Origin: Bradyrhizobium canariense
Lineage (GTDB): Bacteria; Pseudomonadota; Alphaproteobacteria; Rhizobiales; Xanthobacteraceae
Length of the DNA: 64,000 nt
Direction of reading: 5' to 3'
Assembly: GCF_900105125.1 (NCBI RefSeq)
Contig: NZ_LT629750.1
Location: 1,488,001 to 1,552,000 of the forward strand
The position numbers and the translations under genes are program-made. Positions 8,844 to 17,354 of the stretch are shown here, piece by piece (the stretch's first letter is position 1; every line of letters begins with the position of its first letter). The notes below the pieces were generated by a model. The model saw only the letters and a list, made by a program, of their open reading frames with translations. It was not told where the DNA came from and did not search any database.

Positions 8844-10502
8844 ATGTCTTTCTCTACGAAAGCATATGCTTTGATTTTTCATTTATCTTTGGTTCGATCG
8901 CTCGCAGCGGCGCGGGTACGATTGGTTCGAGGCGGACAAGAAGAAACTTCGCATTTTGACGCGGAGCTGCCTGCGTATCGTCTCTGGCAGGCGAACGTTT
9001 TCCCGCTGCTGATGTCCGTCCTCAGTGTCGGCGTGGTTACCGCCGTGCTCTTCGTGCTCAATCAGGCCATCGCGGCGACGCTGGTTCCGATCGCGTATCT
9101 GATACCCGTCATTATCGCCGCTACCCGATGGGGCATCTGGCCCGCCACCCTGGCATCGGTTGTGGCCATGGCCGCGGCGGACTTCTTCTTTTTTACCCCG
9201 CTCTACAGCTTTCGGGTCGACAACCCGCAAGAAGCCATCGATTTGCTGCTGTTTTTGTTCGTGGCGCTGGTCTGCAGCAATCTCGCTTCACGCCTGCGAC
9301 GAGAGACCGAAACGCTTCGTCAGCGCGAAAAGGAAATTCATTATCTTTATGAATTTTCCCGGCGGCTGGCCGCCTGCTTCACCGTGCCGGACCTGATCTC
9401 CGCCATTCAGCACTACCTTTCCCGCGCGCTCGGCCAACAGGCCGCCTTCTTCGTCGCCATGTCCGACGGACACTTCGAACCGCCTGAATCGAGATCGGCG
9501 CCGGAAGCCATTCAAGAGAGCGCGGCCTCGATGATCTCGGGAATCGGGGTTATCGCCCGCACGATCGTCGATCAGCCCACACAGGATGTTTGGTTGCTGA
9601 GGGCTGTATCGTCCGAAACCAGGGTTCACGGAGTTATAGCGATCAATATCGGACGCAGTTCACCTCAGACGATCGAGAGCAGGGCACGGCGCATCGAGGT
9701 CATCCTCGAGGAATCGTCCTTGACGCTTCAACGCCTGGATATTGGAAAGGCCATGGACAACGCCAGACTACATTTGCAGGCGCAGCTATTGAGGGATGCC
9801 TTCCACGGTACGCTTTCGCATGAACTGTGCTCGCCCCTGGCGGCAATCCAGGGTTCGGCGAGCGTCCTGGATTCGATGCCCCGAATCCAGGAAGACCCTC
9901 GAAGCTCCGCGCTGGTGGAGGCCATCTCCGACGAAGCCGCGCAGCTCGACGGCTTCATCCAGAACCTCCTGAATGCAACGCGGGTCACCGCCGGCGGCGT
10001 TAACCCGCGCATGGAATGGGCCGATCCGAAAGACATCGTCAATGCGGCACTCGGGCGACGAAAGCGGCGACTGGCGGCTCACCGGATCGAAGTTGAATTC
10101 GACGACGATCTTCCGCTGCTCCGTGTCGACTCCGGCTTGATCGAGGAGTCATGCGGGCAGCTTCTGGAAAACGCAGCGAAATATTCGCCGTCCGGGTCGA
10201 CGATTTCAGTCAGGGTACGGGCGGAGCACGAACATGTCATTCTGTCGATTTCCGACCAAGGCGTCGGCATTACACCGCAAGAGCAGCGACATCTCGGCCG
10301 GCGATCGTTCCGAAGCGAGCGACATCAGGCCACTATTTCCGGCTCCGGTCTGGGTTTCTGGATCGCATCGACCTTTGTCCAGGCAAATGGCGGGGCCATT
10401 GTCATCGCCAGCAGAGGCCAAGGACTGGGAACAACAGTTTCGATTTCCTTTCCGGCATCGCAAATGACAACTTCCGAATTGGCGGCGTTTGCAAATGAAT
10501 AA
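8844..10502 (+). CDS. KdpD-like membrane sensor histidine kinase lacking the KdpD/USP N-terminus
   Basis: About 552 residues from ATG 8844; a TTG at 8790 would add 18. The protein begins with the DUF4118 four-helix membrane module seen in the middle of KdpD (VFPLLMSVLSVGVVTAVLFV, IAYLIPVIIAATRWGIWPA, AAADFFFFTPLYSF). A GAF-like region follows, then HisKA with the phospho-accepting His in TLSHELCSPLAAIQG (about residue 329). HATPase_c comes last, with N-box QLLENAAKYSP, G1 ISDQGVGI and G2 SGSGLGFWIAS. It lacks the roughly 400-residue KdpD-N and universal-stress domains of classical KdpD, and no kdpFABC genes are present. It overlaps the response-regulator gene by eight bases, so the pair is translationally linked. 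The signal is probably not simply K+ limitation. Confidence 0.85.
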   Translation: MSFSTKAYALIFHLSLVRSLAAARVRLVRGGQEETSHFDAELPAYRLWQANVFPLLMSVLSVGVVTAVLFVLNQAIAATLVPIAYLIPVIIAATRWGIWPATLASVVAMAAADFFFFTPLYSFRVDNPQEAIDLLLFLFVALVCSNLASRLRRETETLRQREKEIHYLYEFSRRLAACFTVPDLISAIQHYLSRALGQQAAFFVAMSDGHFEPPESRSAPEAIQESAASMISGIGVIARTIVDQPTQDVWLLRAVSSETRVHGVIAINIGRSSPQTIESRARRIEVILEESSLTLQRLDIGKAMDNARLHLQAQLLRDAFHGTLSHELCSPLAAIQGSASVLDSMPRIQEDPRSSALVEAISDEAAQLDGFIQNLLNATRVTAGGVNPRMEWADPKDIVNAALGRRKRRLAAHRIEVEFDDDLPLLRVDSGLIEESCGQLLENAAKYSPSGSTISVRVRAEHEHVILSISDQGVGITPQEQRHLGRRSFRSERHQATISGSGLGFWIASTFVQANGGAIVIASRGQGLGTTVSISFPASQMTTSELAAFANE

Positions 10503-11208
10503 ACCCGCCAACGTCGTGCTCTTGATCGACGACGAGCCGAAAATAAGACGATTTCTTCGCGCCGGATTCGAACTCAATGGTTTTTCGGTGATCGAGGCCG
10601 AAAATGCCGCCGAAGCGCTGAAAACGGCAACATTCAGCACCCCGGATCTCATCATTCTCGACCTGGCGTTGCCCGACCTCCATGGCACGGAAGTCCTCGA
10701 CCGGCTCCGATCCTGGTCAAATGTTCCCATCATCATCCTGTCGGTCGTATCAGGCGAGGATGAAAAGGTTCGGCTGCTCCAGTCGGGGGCCGATGATTAC
10801 GTGGTCAAGCCATTCGGCATGGCCGAACTGCTCGCGCGCAGCGAGGCTGCGTTACGGCGATATTTCAAATCCGCGACCGAGAATCCGGTTGTCGTTGCAG
10901 GTCCTTTGTCGGTCGATCTCGTGAGCCGCTCCGTTGCGCTCAACAAGAATCCGATCAGGCTTACCCGGAAGGAATACCGCCTGCTCCACGTTCTCGCGAT
11001 CCACATCGGCCTCGTGGTCACGCACGATCAATTGCTCAAGGAAATCTGGACCGGCAACCAGCGAGACAATATTCAGTATCTGCGAATCCTCGTTCGGAAA
11101 CTACGGCAGAAAATAGAGACCGATCCTAATCACCCTCGCCTTCTCGTCACTGAATCCGGCGTCGGTTATCGCCTGCAGAACCGCTTCGAGACCTCAACGG
11201 TGGAATGA
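10495..11208 (+). CDS. OmpR/KdpE-type response regulator
   Basis: 237 residues. The receiver domain starts VVLLIDDEPKIRRFL, with acidic pocket D12/D13, phospho-acceptor D56 in LIILDLALPD and conserved K105 in DDYVVKPFG. The C-terminal winged helix (about 130-230) contains TRKEYRLLHVLAIHIG and ends VTESGVGYRLQ, typical of OmpR DNA-binding domains. I chose ATG 10495 over TTG 10489. It overlaps the end of the kinase gene, confirming a cognate pair. It resembles KdpE, but its target genes are not evident from the window. Confidence 0.9.
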   Translation: MNKPANVVLLIDDEPKIRRFLRAGFELNGFSVIEAENAAEALKTATFSTPDLIILDLALPDLHGTEVLDRLRSWSNVPIIILSVVSGEDEKVRLLQSGADDYVVKPFGMAELLARSEAALRRYFKSATENPVVVAGPLSVDLVSRSVALNKNPIRLTRKEYRLLHVLAIHIGLVVTHDQLLKEIWTGNQRDNIQYLRILVRKLRQKIETDPNHPRLLVTESGVGYRLQNRFETSTVE

Positions 11209-11303
11209 GTGGGGAAATCCAAAGCTGCCGCCCATCGTTGATACAAAAATAATATATTTCTTTCGCCAAAACGCGTACCTTGCACAAGAAAGGGGCGCGT
11301 GCT

Positions 11304-11426
11304 GTGCAGTTTCTAGTTCAGAAATTCAATTTTTTGGGATTCGAGGGCCAGAACTGGATGCTCATCGTGGTGGGGCTGGTGGCGGTTTTTATTTTTTTCG
11401 TCTGGAAAACGCGCGATCGCGTTTGA
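11304..11426 (+). CDS. Small single-span membrane protein
   Basis: 40 residues from GTG 11304. A polar N-terminus (QFLVQKFNFLGFEGQ) is followed by one hydrophobic helix (NWMLIVVGLVAVFIFFVW) and a short basic end KTRDRV. This order predicts a C-terminal cytoplasmic anchor. It follows the KdpDE-like pair by about 95 bases. It is longer than KdpF and does not match it closely. The ribosome site (AAAGGGG) is somewhat far, so the exact start is uncertain. Confidence 0.5.
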   Translation: MQFLVQKFNFLGFEGQNWMLIVVGLVAVFIFFVWKTRDRV

Positions 11427-11933
11427 GATAAGGATCGGCCGCTCTTGAAATGAGCGGTTCGGCAAGCCCTTTTCAACGCCGCCCGTGCAGTCGGTCGCTT
11501 CTCTGCGGCGAAGCTTCCTCCGGATATTTATGCCGCTCTTATAAAAGCGAATAGCGGATCGCCTCGATTTCCTATCAAGCCCCACGCATATTGCGACACC
11601 TGCTCGCGGCACGAGATTGCGAAAGAGTTGCGAAGATGATTCGATTTTCTGAGCATGACACGCCGCGGCTTCCGGTGATCGCGTCCGATTCGGCTGCGTT
11701 GATTCGCGGTGCTCTCGGCTCGCTGCGGCCACTCCTCGTTTCATTCTGGTTTCGATGGATCAGGAAATACCGCCCGGAAAAACATTACATGCGCGGTCCG
11801 GGACCGAAATGGCGACAGAAGCATGTCCTCAATCGCTTGTCCGCCAACGGCGTACAAAACAATGCGCCGATATCCGCCGGCTAGCTCTTCAAATTCAGTG
11901 GCAGCTCACGGATTGACGAACTAGCGCCAGCCG
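11427..11933. other. Long intergenic stretch with at most one weak small gene
   Basis: About 500 bases ahead of the ZIP-like gene. A plus-strand frame from ATG 11637 to 11884 (82 residues, with SLRPLLVSFWFRWIRKYRP) is possible but has only a weak ribosome site and no recognisable domain, so I do not call it as a gene. A minus-strand frame overlapping it (11313-11744) is less convincing still. No RNA gene was seen. Confidence 0.35.
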
Positions 11934-13265
11934 ATGACAGGCCTCCTGGAAATAGTCACCGTCTCGCTGGTTGGCCTTGTCACGACGTCATCTTCCCTAT
12001 TGGGTGCCGTGCTCGGCCTTTACGTCCGCCTTCCGAAGACGGGCCTGGCCGCCATCCTGGCATTCGCCGCCGGATCGCTGATCAGTGCGCTTGCGATCGA
12101 ACTCGCTTATGAGAGCGCCCTTCAACTTCATCATCAGGGTTTCGCCATCCGTATCGCATGGCTCTTTGTCGGCAGCGGTTTCGGGCTGGGCGCCGCGATT
12201 TATTATTGCGGGACGATGTTCCTGGAGCAGCGCGGCGCAGCCATCCGCTTTCCGACCCGGTTTCGCGAATACGCGCTGAGCTGCAAGAGGAAAGAGTCCG
12301 AGGAACTCATAAATCTGCTCTGCAGATCCGATCTCATGCGGCATTTGCCGCCCGACCGAATCGAGGCTTTGCTGCCGTGCATACGCACGCGCAAGCTTCA
12401 ACCGGGCGAAGTCCTGTTTCGGGCGGGCGATCAGGGTGACGCGCTCTACATCGTCAAGCGCGGACGCGTTGATGTGGTGCCCGAGGCTGCCAGCCTTGAC
12501 GATACCGTACAAAAGCCGATCGCCACGCTTTCGGAAGGCCAGACATTCGGCGAGATGGCCCTGATTACCGGCAATCCGAGAACGGCCACGATCAGGGCGG
12601 CCACCGAGAGCGAACTGCTCAGCATCGGCAAGAATGAATTCGAGCGGCTGACGCAGCAAGATCAAGAACTCGCCAACGTTGTCAGGCGGCTCAGCCACGA
12701 GCGCGCCATCAGCAATCTCAGCGCAAACGGCCTTAACCCCTCGAAATGGGCGGCAATCGCAACCAGCAACGTCCAGCATATGAGCCGCAGCGATTCTGAA
12801 AAGCTGCTGGTCGAGACGAGTCATGGCGCGGGCCTTGCGATCGTGCTCGGCAACATCCTTGATACCATTCCCGGCTGCCTGGTGATTGGCGCAAAATTCG
12901 GCGCCTTCCAGAATCTCTCCTTGAGCCTGATGCTTGGCATGTTTATCGGAGGAATCCCCGAGGCCGCGGCAAGTGCCTCCATCCTGCAAAAGGCGGGCTA
13001 CCGGCCAAGAACCGTCTTGCTCTTGTGGTCGATGGTCCTCGTCACCGGCATCGTTTCTGCCGCAGCGGGTTATTCATTTATCGGTAGCTCGGAATCCCTG
13101 ACGGCGATTTTCTGTCAGGCCATCGCCGGCGGCGCGGTCCTTGCCCTGGTCGCCCACGCCATGATTCCGGAAGCGATCCATCAGGGAGGATCGGCTGTGG
13201 TGCTGCCTACGGTGGCAGGATTTCTGTTCGCCCTCTATTTCGCGCTTGCGAGCTCGCCCGTCTAA
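11934..13265 (+). CDS. ZIP-like membrane protein with an inserted cyclic-nucleotide-binding domain
   Basis: 443 residues. Three N-terminal membrane helices (about 3-25, 34-56, 68-92) are followed by a cytoplasmic cNMP-binding domain at about 125-245. It carries the phosphate-binding cassette FGEMALITGNPRTATIRA, including the conserved Glu and Arg, so a nucleotide could bind. A second membrane block (about 300-443) resembles ZIP TM4-TM8. The ZIP metal motifs are altered: HNxxDG reads GNILDTIPG and HExPHE reads GGIPEAAAS, so the His ligands are gone while the Pro-Glu and Asp remain. This suggests a nucleotide-gated relative of ZIP transporters whose substrate may not be zinc. A Crp-like regulator would lack the membrane helices. 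The domain call is firm, the transport role inferred. Confidence 0.75.
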   Translation: MTGLLEIVTVSLVGLVTTSSSLLGAVLGLYVRLPKTGLAAILAFAAGSLISALAIELAYESALQLHHQGFAIRIAWLFVGSGFGLGAAIYYCGTMFLEQRGAAIRFPTRFREYALSCKRKESEELINLLCRSDLMRHLPPDRIEALLPCIRTRKLQPGEVLFRAGDQGDALYIVKRGRVDVVPEAASLDDTVQKPIATLSEGQTFGEMALITGNPRTATIRAATESELLSIGKNEFERLTQQDQELANVVRRLSHERAISNLSANGLNPSKWAAIATSNVQHMSRSDSEKLLVETSHGAGLAIVLGNILDTIPGCLVIGAKFGAFQNLSLSLMLGMFIGGIPEAAASASILQKAGYRPRTVLLLWSMVLVTGIVSAAAGYSFIGSSESLTAIFCQAIAGGAVLALVAHAMIPEAIHQGGSAVVLPTVAGFLFALYFALASSPV

Positions 13266-13295
13266 GACGGCATCCGATCTATTTTTACTGACGTC

Positions 13296-13787
13296 TCAAG
13301 GATCGCATCGCAGCTCGCTCGTCAAAGGGCTTTTGTTTGGGCAATCAACCCAATAGTGCCGTCCGTTCGCGGCTGGATCTGAATTGTCGCTGGTGGAAAA
13401 AATGAGACCCACGCCCTTCCGGTACGAATAACGGCCCTTGCCGATACGTTCGATGTCCAGATCGTCGCTGTGAGCTGGCCCCAGCGGCTTGTTGTCCTCG
13501 TAGAGCATTACCGGCGACCCCTGGTCGTCCAGCTTGTCGTCCGCGAAGGGGCGGAACGAGTAAGCCAAGGGGCTGGAGAAGGCATAACCCTTCGTGTGGG
13601 AAATGCCGTACAGCGGCGAGGCTCCGGGAGGCGCCGGCAATGGGACGTAGGTATGCCCAAGCCAAAGCGCGATAGGAAGGTAGATCGCGTAGATCACTGC
13701 AGTGGCTCGCAGAACAGTCAGGATCGGCTTATCTGACAAACTCATCAATACGGGCCTGTTTCTTGTAGATGTGTCCGCGGTGCTCAT
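13296..13787 (-). CDS. Hypothetical membrane-anchored protein
   Basis: 163 residues from ATG 13787, preceded by a good ribosome site (GAGGGAAGCG). There is one N-terminal membrane helix at about residues 20-43 (TVLRATAVIYAIYLPIALWLG) and an exported globular part. That part contains YVPLPAPPGASPLYG, two aromatic segments and a C-terminal pair of cysteines (WVDCPNKS and ELRCDP) that could form a disulfide. No family recognised. Confidence 0.6.
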   Translation of the reverse strand: MSTADTSTRNRPVLMSLSDKPILTVLRATAVIYAIYLPIALWLGHTYVPLPAPPGASPLYGISHTKGYAFSSPLAYSFRPFADDKLDDQGSPVMLYEDNKPLGPAHSDDLDIERIGKGRYSYRKGVGLIFSTSDNSDPAANGRHYWVDCPNKSPLTSELRCDP

Positions 13788-13979
13788 CGCTTCCCTCTGG
13801 ATCGTGGCTATCAAAAACCGCCTCACAGTGGCAAGGGAGGAGGCGAGCATTCAGTGCGGCCGTAAAATCCTGTTGCTGAAAATCATCAGTGCGCCTGGAA
13901 CTTCTGCGGCTCTACGATTCAATTTTGACTGTGCAGTACGCGCCGTTCTTACATCAGGGCGACCGCGCAGGAATTCACT

Positions 13980-14063
13980 ATGCTTACAACCATAATGGGA
14001 GCTGTCATTGTTTTGAGCATCGGCATTCTCATAGCCCATGCTCTGGACGCCTTTCGCTCTTGA
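13980..14063 (+). CDS. Microprotein with one membrane helix
   Basis: 27 residues: MLTTIMGAVIVLSIGILIAH followed by ALDAFRS. It is a single hydrophobic helix with a short polar tail, preceded by AGGA eight bases before the ATG. The clean hydrophobic pattern and ribosome site support it, but the size makes it tentative. Confidence 0.45.
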   Translation: MLTTIMGAVIVLSIGILIAHALDAFRS

Positions 14064-14124
14064 ATTTAGGCGTAGCCGTGGGCACGGCACGCTCCCACGA
14101 AGCGCGTCGGCACCCGTTCCTGAG

Positions 14125-14454
14125 TCATGGGCGCGGGATCGGACGCTTCTTTGGTAACGGGATATGTCCAGTGATTTGCCGCTCATCGGCGTCCGCCAGC
14201 GCATCCGGTGCCCGCTTTAGGATCGCGTCGGCGGCTTGTTGGAAGGCCGCAGCTGCCAGCTCTTCCGCGCCCAGGCGCTGATCGATCTTTGTAAGTGTCC
14301 CCGTGCCTCGACCTGTCAAATCGGGCACGGTCGGTAACATCAGCTGATTGGCCTCGACTCGCGGTGGCGGTGGTGATGCGACGAAATACGTGAAGCACCC
14401 TGCCACGGCAGCAGCGACGAGGACCGCAGGAAGTGCAAGTCGCAAACTGATCAT
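14125..14454 (-). CDS. Hypothetical exported or anchored protein
   Basis: 109 residues from ATG 14454 with an AAGG ribosome site. The N-terminus ISLRLALPAVLVAAAVAGCF is a signal peptide or anchor with a possible A-G-C lipobox. The mature part is Ala-rich and helical (LGAEELAAAAFQQAADAIL) and ends in a Pro/Lys/Arg-rich tail (PLPKKRPIPRP). Function unknown. Confidence 0.55.
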   Translation of the reverse strand: MISLRLALPAVLVAAAVAGCFTYFVASPPPPRVEANQLMLPTVPDLTGRGTGTLTKIDQRLGAEELAAAAFQQAADAILKRAPDALADADERQITGHIPLPKKRPIPRP

Positions 14455-14707
14455 TCTTATGCCTTCGGCCCGAGACTCGATCAGGCTGTGAAGTGTTCCT
14501 CAACCAAACGCTGAGGGCAACAAGGAATGCACGAATGCACCCCGAAAAGGGAGATCGACTTCTCAACCCAAATCAGCTGATGATGTCAGCGGGTGTGAGA
14601 GCCCGGACCGAGTATAGAGCCGCGTTCCCTGCAAGGAATTGCCGTCTCACCTGCAAGCGACGTGGCGGCTGCTCACCGCGGGCGGCCCGGCTTGGAATGC
14701 TGGTCGG

Positions 14708-14923
14708 TCAGCCCCACCTTTTTCCAAAGACGGGCGAGTTCGCTTGAGCGACTTTCCAGTCGAAAAAATCATAATTGCCAGACCAAGCGTGGACCTTGGT
14801 CGCGCAAACCTCGCAGCTGAAACTGCCGGAATGCTTGTACGGATGCTGCTCCCTTATCGCGACGTAAGGCAGCCCGCAATTGGGACAGCTAAAAAATTCG
14901 GTCGTCCATATGTCGCTTGCCAT
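14708..14923 (-). CDS. Small zinc-ribbon-like protein
   Basis: 71 residues from ATG 14923 (a GTG at 14950 is also possible). Two Cys pairs, SCPNCG and SCEVCA, about 25 residues apart form a likely zinc ribbon around residues 12-42, followed by an aromatic segment (WSGNYDFFDWKV). It may bind metal or nucleic acid; no named family recognised. Confidence 0.55.
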   Translation of the reverse strand: MASDIWTTEFFSCPNCGLPYVAIREQHPYKHSGSFSCEVCATKVHAWSGNYDFFDWKVAQANSPVFGKRWG

Positions 14924-15107
14924 TCCACAATTATGCGACGCACTGGGCACGTATTCCAGCCCGGCAGTCTGCCAGAATTAATGACCCATTGGCAAAACTC
15001 TTAAAGCCTGCCGATTGTCTGATGGCGCTTCTTAACTCCACACCAGTGCGGGAGCGTTGCGGCGGTATGGCGGCGTGGACCACGGTCCCGCGCCGCAAAG
15101 AGGCTGC

Positions 15108-15236
15108 CTAGCCGAACGATTTAGCAATTTGAGAAAGCATGGCCGTAGCCGCCCGAGTATATTGGGCGTCGTTAAAATGCTCATCCGCAAAATTGAGTAT
15201 GAGGAGAGCAACCGCAATGGTCAGAACTACTCTCAT
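15108..15236 (-). CDS. Small exported or membrane protein
   Basis: 42 residues, MRVVLTIAVALLILNFADEH then a helical polar tail ending QIAKSFG. The frame is too short for usual gene finders. The hydrophobic N-terminus followed by an amphipathic helix looks like a real microprotein. Unknown function. Confidence 0.5.
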   Translation of the reverse strand: MRVVLTIAVALLILNFADEHFNDAQYTRAATAMLSQIAKSFG

Positions 15237-15425
15237 GTTCCAAATTGTCGCAGATGTGATTTAACGGATTCTTAATGTTGGATATGAGGTCGTCGCCAAT
15301 TGCCTCTGTACGACGCCCGGAATCGCCCTATGCGTCGGCCTGGTTTGGTTCACCAGACAGCCCCGAACCCAAACCCTCACCGATGGCCTTCCTGGAGTCG
15401 GCAAGAGACCATCGGCACCGGCGCT

Positions 15426-15683
15426 TTAACCGCCGGGCGCATCATCATCGAACGGATTCGGCTGTCGCAGATTTTCGATATCGAGGTATTTGACGAGCTT
15501 GCGTACTTCGTCGCGTGAATTTGGAATATGCCAAAGCGCCCGCCTTGCGATCTCGCGCAAAAGCGCGATCTGGTCCGGTGATGGAAGCTTACCGCCGGAC
15601 CGTTCGCTGGCGGCTAAGGCGCCGTCGACGATGTGATGCGCAGTAGCTCGAGCCCAGGCTTCTCTAGAGTGTTCGTCCGCCAT
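15426..15683 (-). CDS. Hypothetical protein
   Basis: 85 residues from ATG 15683, five bases after AGGG. It is soluble and helical (REAWARATAHHIVDGALAA, IALLREIARRALWHI) with an acidic Pro-rich end (NPFDDDAPGG). It lies immediately outside the left end of the tRNA-Pro island. No family recognised. Confidence 0.55.
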   Translation of the reverse strand: MADEHSREAWARATAHHIVDGALAASERSGGKLPSPDQIALLREIARRALWHIPNSRDEVRKLVKYLDIENLRQPNPFDDDAPGG

Positions 15684-16062
15684 CTGCCCTGCCCCAGAAA
15701 TATTTTTCCTGAGCTTCCCATGGTCTTCCCAATTCGATTTTCTGGCAAGATTTGACGCCAAATCTGAGCGCTAAACTATTGAAAAGATTGGTCGGGGCAG
15801 CTGGATTCGAACCAACGACCTGCAGTACCCAAATCTTTCCCATTTGCATTCTGGTGGCGATGCTGACACGAGCTGCAAGTGCTAAGTCATTGAAAAATCT
15901 GAGTTACACCTGGTCACGTCGTTCATAGGAATGCAAACAGTCCTACGAGTAGGGAGGCCCGGCCTCCCTAGAAGCGAAGCGCATTTCACCTTGGTGACCG
16001 AGACAAGCTGCCCGGCTTCGAGCCTTTCGGAAGCTCCCGCCTCCCCGCAGCCAATCCTGGCA
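15684..16062. other. Left junction of the island
   Basis: A gene-free stretch of 379 bases that contains the truncated tRNA-Pro copy (15788-15833). After the repeat, the sequence departs completely from a tRNA, so this is a remnant rather than a second tRNA gene. No integrase fragment was seen. Confidence 0.6.
15788..15833. repeat. Left attachment-site repeat (46 bp, tRNA-Pro 3' end remnant)
   Basis: Perfect 46-base direct copy of 19228-19273. It spans the encoded CCA, acceptor 3' strand, T-arm, variable region and the 3' part of the anticodon arm. The two sequences diverge sharply at both ends. This is the expected distal att duplicate left by site-specific integration at a tRNA 3' end. Confidence 0.85.
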
Positions 16063-16908
16063 TCACTGCAACACTTCGTTCCTCAACTGCTTCGCTTTAT
16101 CGATATTGTGGTCACCTGAATATCGATCGTAGTAGGTGACAGCTTCGGCGGTGTAGCCACCCTTTTTCTCGCAATCGGCGTTCAACCTTACAATTTCAGC
16201 CTTGAACTTTTGGAAGACCGCCAGTTCCTTGTCACTGAGCCATTCACCACTCTTGGGCATGTAATCGTTTAGCAAGTCCTCAAGCGTTTGCTTTTCGAGG
16301 TCAGCCCCAGGATCTTCCTTTTTCGTCCGCTTCGTCCAGGCCGTAATTAAATCCGAGTGATGCATCACCACCGCGCTAGCCGCGCTTGTGTCTTGCGCCT
16401 GGTGAACGTCGTCCACAAGCTTCGAATTAATAATCGTTGCGTACTGGTTTAGGACACCCTGAAACAGGAAAAAGAAGTCGACTCGGACCATCTTCACGAA
16501 TGGGAGCTGGATTTTGGCGACCTCATCCGTAGGCACCTTAAGCTCGGCAAGCTGGGCGTCGATCTCATCCAAGACTGCCTGTTTATCGCGTGCTGGGGGT
16601 GTTCCCATTCGATTGCCCCAAGCGATCGTGAGATAGCTTGCACGAGCCGAAATCTCCGCAAGGCGCTTAAGGCTCGCGAGAGTGGCTACAGCTTCCGTCA
16701 CGGTCTTGCGCAGCCTTGCCTCGACGCCAAGCGTTTTTATGAACTCCACATTCGGCAAGAAGACAATCAGCGTCCCGACCAGAAATATTGTGCCGAGCGT
16801 AAGGGCTGAGCCCTTCTGGTTGTTAAAGGCCTGATAGACGGCGCCTAGCATTGCAAACATCGCCATCGCAGCAACGAAGTAGGAGAAAATGTCCCTGACC
16901 TTGTCCAT
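16063..16908 (-). CDS. Two-span membrane protein with long cytoplasmic helical domain (island cargo)
   Basis: 281 residues from ATG 16908, preceded by GGTGAG. Two membrane helices (about residues 8-27 and 35-53, IFLVGTLIVFLPN) are followed by more than 200 soluble residues that are largely helical: first ARLRKTVTEAVATLASLKRL, later FFFLFQGVLNQYATIIN and a charged C-terminus. It is transcribed away from the SIR2/HEPN operon, with about 150 bases between. No family recognised. It may be part of the defence module (a membrane sensor or effector) or independent cargo. Confidence 0.7.
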   Translation of the reverse strand: MDKVRDIFSYFVAAMAMFAMLGAVYQAFNNQKGSALTLGTIFLVGTLIVFLPNVEFIKTLGVEARLRKTVTEAVATLASLKRLAEISARASYLTIAWGNRMGTPPARDKQAVLDEIDAQLAELKVPTDEVAKIQLPFVKMVRVDFFFLFQGVLNQYATIINSKLVDDVHQAQDTSAASAVVMHHSDLITAWTKRTKKEDPGADLEKQTLEDLLNDYMPKSGEWLSDKELAVFQKFKAEIVRLNADCEKKGGYTAEAVTYYDRYSGDHNIDKAKQLRNEVLQ

Positions 16909-17060
16909 GGTCTCACCAACAAAAAAGCCGAGACTCAATCCCGGCTGCTAGCCAACGCTAACACCTCCATTCTCGGCTTGGAAGATAGAGCCTCCGGCTA
17001 CAACGAGAGCGCGAAAGGTGATATTGGCCTGAAACGGCCTTCTAAAGTCCTGGGGGAAAC

Positions 17061-17354
17061 ATGGATGCGGCAATGATCGTCGCTTGGACGAATGGCGTTG
17101 GACTTGTCCTCAATATGATTGGTGTCGGAATCGTCTTCTTTTTTGGCTTCCCACAGCCGCCTTCCGCCATCGGCGGTCTTCTGCTCGAAGTCAACAATCG
17201 ACTACCCGACGGTCGAACACTTGGCCAAGCCCGGAAGGACCTCCAAGAGACGCAGAAGACCTACCGAAGGCTATCGCAAGTAGGCTTTTTCTTCATGTTC
17301 GCTGGCTTCGTGCTCCAGCTTGGCGCCACAATCTACGGAGCCCATCACGGATGA
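17061..17354 (+). CDS. Small two-span membrane protein, first gene of the SIR2/HEPN operon
   Basis: 97 residues from ATG 17061 after GGGGGAAAC. Helices lie at about residues 11-30 (NGVGLVLNMIGVGIVFFFGF) and 74-93 (VGFFFMFAGFVLQLGATIYG). Between them is a roughly 40-residue polar loop (LEVNNRLPDGRTLGQARKD). Its TGA stop overlaps the ATG of the SIR2 gene (ATGA), so the two are translationally coupled. Coupling to a SIR2 protein hints at a membrane partner, but no family is recognised. Confidence 0.72.
   Translation: MDAAMIVAWTNGVGLVLNMIGVGIVFFFGFPQPPSAIGGLLLEVNNRLPDGRTLGQARKDLQETQKTYRRLSQVGFFFMFAGFVLQLGATIYGAHHG

Noticed and set aside
11304..11426. KdpF-like peptide next to the KdpDE-like pair
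   Set aside because: The helix does not follow KdpF sequence, and no kdpA/B/C genes follow.
15788..15833. Second tRNA-Pro gene at the left island end
   Set aside because: Only the 3' part is present; the D-arm and the 5' acceptor strand are missing, so it is an attachment-site remnant.
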